A DNA stretch of 64,000 bases from JABCPE02 sp963518955 (GTDB taxonomy: Bacteria; Bacteroidota; Bacteroidia; Flavobacteriales; Weeksellaceae), in assembly GCA_963518955.1 (NCBI GenBank), contig CAUQKI010000006.1, forward strand, positions 26,865 through 90,864, written 5' to 3'. The notes beneath the pieces were generated by a model. The model saw only the letters and a list, made by a program, of their open reading frames with translations, was not told the origin of the DNA and ran no database searches. The translations under genes and the position numbers were made by a program. Below, piece after piece: positions 62,925-64,000 of this stretch. Numbering within the stretch: the first letter of the stretch is position 1; every line of letters begins with the position of its first letter.

Positions 62925-64000
62925 TTAATCCTTAAGACAATCCTCAAAATCATCACACAAAATGCAACCTTCTTTAAATACCTTCAGCAGATTGGCTTCC
63001 ATGCATTTTTTCTGTTCTTTCTCTTTGTCAGTGAGTTTTTTCTTTTCTCTATAGCTGTCGTAGCGTTTCAGTTCTTCAAATCTTTTCAAAATTGTTAAAT
63101 CGTTTCTGTCATCTTTGTCCAAATCAATTCCACTGACAAAGGATTCTAACTCGTTTTTTATAGATTCATTTTTATAGTATGATTTTATAAAAAGCCAATC
63201 AAAATTATACGATATATAAACAAACTTCCCGAAATATTCTTCGGATTTTCTTTTTTCCTCTGACGCCCTCTCTTTAGCCAAAGCAATGGCTTTATCATAT
63301 TCTTTTAGGTAGCAATAGGCTTGTATGGCTCTTCCAGAAAAATTCCTATATCCTGCAGATTTCTTTTCATAGTAGGATATAAACTCCTTATAATGAGCTT
63401 CTTCGTACAAAAAGCGCATTTTGAATACCACAAAAGGTTCTAAATCCCCATATTTGGATATCATTTCATCTATTCTTTTCAGATAATCAGCGTATTCTTC
63501 TTTGCTGTGTTTGTTTCTCTTTCGGTAATCAGCATAAAGTTGCTTGAAACTCTCCATCCAAGGCTTGGGCTTACGATTGTTGGCATACTTAGGAGAGTCA
63601 TACATTAGGTCGATAACCGAGAGGTGTTTATAGGTTTCAGGTGTAACTCCCCAACTCAGATACTTATCAGCTATTTCGCGTAATATGTAGTATTTATTAA
63701 ACTCTTCCATGTCGAGACTTTGGTAGCCATAAGAGCGTTTACTCAGTATATAAGGTTTGAACAGTACCAAAGAATCTATTTCTTCTACACGGCCAGAGCC
63801 ATTAGTACCTCTAACGCCTTCAAAATCAATGCGATAAGTTTTATTCTTATAGGTAATAACAAGCCCTTGAGTATTTGAAAAATGATTGGAAGGAGGTATA
63901 ACTATCATTTTTCCCTCATTTCTTCCTACATAAAAATCTTCCTCAGCAACGATATTCGCCACTCTGTTCAGTTTTAAAAGCTTTACTTTTAATTGTTCAA
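62925..64000 (-). CDS. secreted protein of unknown function, tandem paralogue B (start outside window)
   Basis: The frame runs to the window edge without a stop. Translation upstream of the GTG at 63962 reads EQLKVKLLKLNRVANIV, which aligns with VKQLKIKLLKLDSITNIV of paralogue A, so the GTG is not the start and the signal peptide lies beyond position 64000. Its strands and helices follow paralogue A closely (PPSNHFSNTQGLVITYKNKT identical), with differences concentrated in the middle of the helical region. The C-terminus keeps the Cys-x-x-Cys (CILCDDFEDC). Function unknown. Confidence 0.6.
   Translation of the reverse strand, partial: EQLKVKLLKLNRVANIVAEEDFYVGRNEGKMIVIPPSNHFSNTQGLVITYKNKTYRIDFEGVRGTNGSGRVEEIDSLVLFKPYILSKRSYGYQSLDMEEFNKYYILREIADKYLSWGVTPETYKHLSVIDLMYDSPKYANNRKPKPWMESFKQLYADYRKRNKHSKEEYADYLKRIDEMISKYGDLEPFVVFKMRFLYEEAHYKEFISYYEKKSAGYRNFSGRAIQAYCYLKEYDKAIALAKERASEEKRKSEEYFGKFVYISYNFDWLFIKSYYKNESIKNELESFVSGIDLDKDDRNDLTILKRFEELKRYDSYREKKKLTDKEKEQKKCMEANLLKVFKEGCILCDDFEDCLKD

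Noticed and set aside
62925..63962. Gene beginning at GTG 63962
   Set aside because: The frame continues upstream and aligns with the paralogue, so the start is beyond the window.
1..64000. tRNA, rRNA, CRISPR, insertion sequence, phage or plasmid origin features
   Set aside because: No cloverleaf, direct-repeat array, transposase or integrase motif was seen on reading; short tRNAs could still escape an unaided reading.

Overview
The window is AT-rich, densely coded DNA from a member of the Bacteroidota, most likely class Flavobacteriia and a Weeksellaceae (Chryseobacterium/Riemerella/Bergeyella-like) lineage. This is inferred from the recurring TAnnTTTG -7 promoter element, the absence of Shine-Dalgarno-like leaders, the BatB/C/D genes, a carboxypeptidase-regulatory/TonB-type receptor, a mevalonate (not MEP) pathway, a Flavobacteriia-style UvrA and DnaX, and many secreted proteins with short Sec or lipoprotein signals. 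The content is mostly chromosomal housekeeping. I see no tRNA, rRNA, CRISPR, insertion sequence, integrase or prophage gene, and no gene-free stretch longer than about 300 bases.

Layout. 0-10 kb: acyl-CoA thioesterase, uvrA, two small lipoproteins, a branched-chain amino acid carrier, a glucosaminidase, and an SGNH hydrolase/MBOAT acyltransferase pair for surface-polymer O-acylation. 10-18.6 kb (minus strand): a compact run pcrA/uvrD - pfkA - batB - batC - batD - marC - DUF493 - membrane protein. 18.7-24.6 kb: an active/inactive M16 peptidase pair, then rpsF-rpsR-rplI, then holB facing them. 24.7-30 kb: an outer-membrane barrel protein and LptC, then a sulfate-assimilation operon cysH - Cys-rich ORF - cysD - cysN. 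30-36.9 kb: SUFU-domain protein, rsgA, dnaX (split by a frameshift at an A10 run), small secreted proteins, HMG-CoA synthase, a nucleoside phosphorylase and a SUI1/YciH factor. 37-47 kb: pnp and rpsO, a lipoprotein, a UbiA prenyltransferase with mevalonate kinase, a siroheme-synthase-like/TSUP fusion, a SRPBCC protein, NUDIX, deoxynucleoside kinase, glutaminyl cyclase and purC. 47-64 kb: secreted proteins of unknown function including three tandem paralogues, an SPFH/zinc-ribbon pair, a TPR-HTH membrane regulator, an SpmA-SpmB fusion, a TonB-type outer membrane protein, upp, der, and a second tandem paralogue pair cut by the window edge.

The most noteworthy signal is dnaX. The zero-frame product stops two codons after ten consecutive adenines, while the -1 frame is open from that run through the whole C-terminal domain. 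This predicts a short gamma-like and a long tau-like clamp-loader subunit made by slippage or frameshifting, in the opposite arrangement to E. coli and Thermus. Second is the sulfur theme: a CysH with APS-reductase sequence character that has lost all four cluster cysteines, an unexplained Cys-rich protein inside the same operon, and a siroheme-synthase-like domain fused to a TSUP permease 13 kb away.

Several genes whose longest ORF begins at TTG or GTG actually overlap a TAnnTTTG promoter element with that codon. For those genes I moved the start to the next ATG (or TTG), and coordinates below reflect this.
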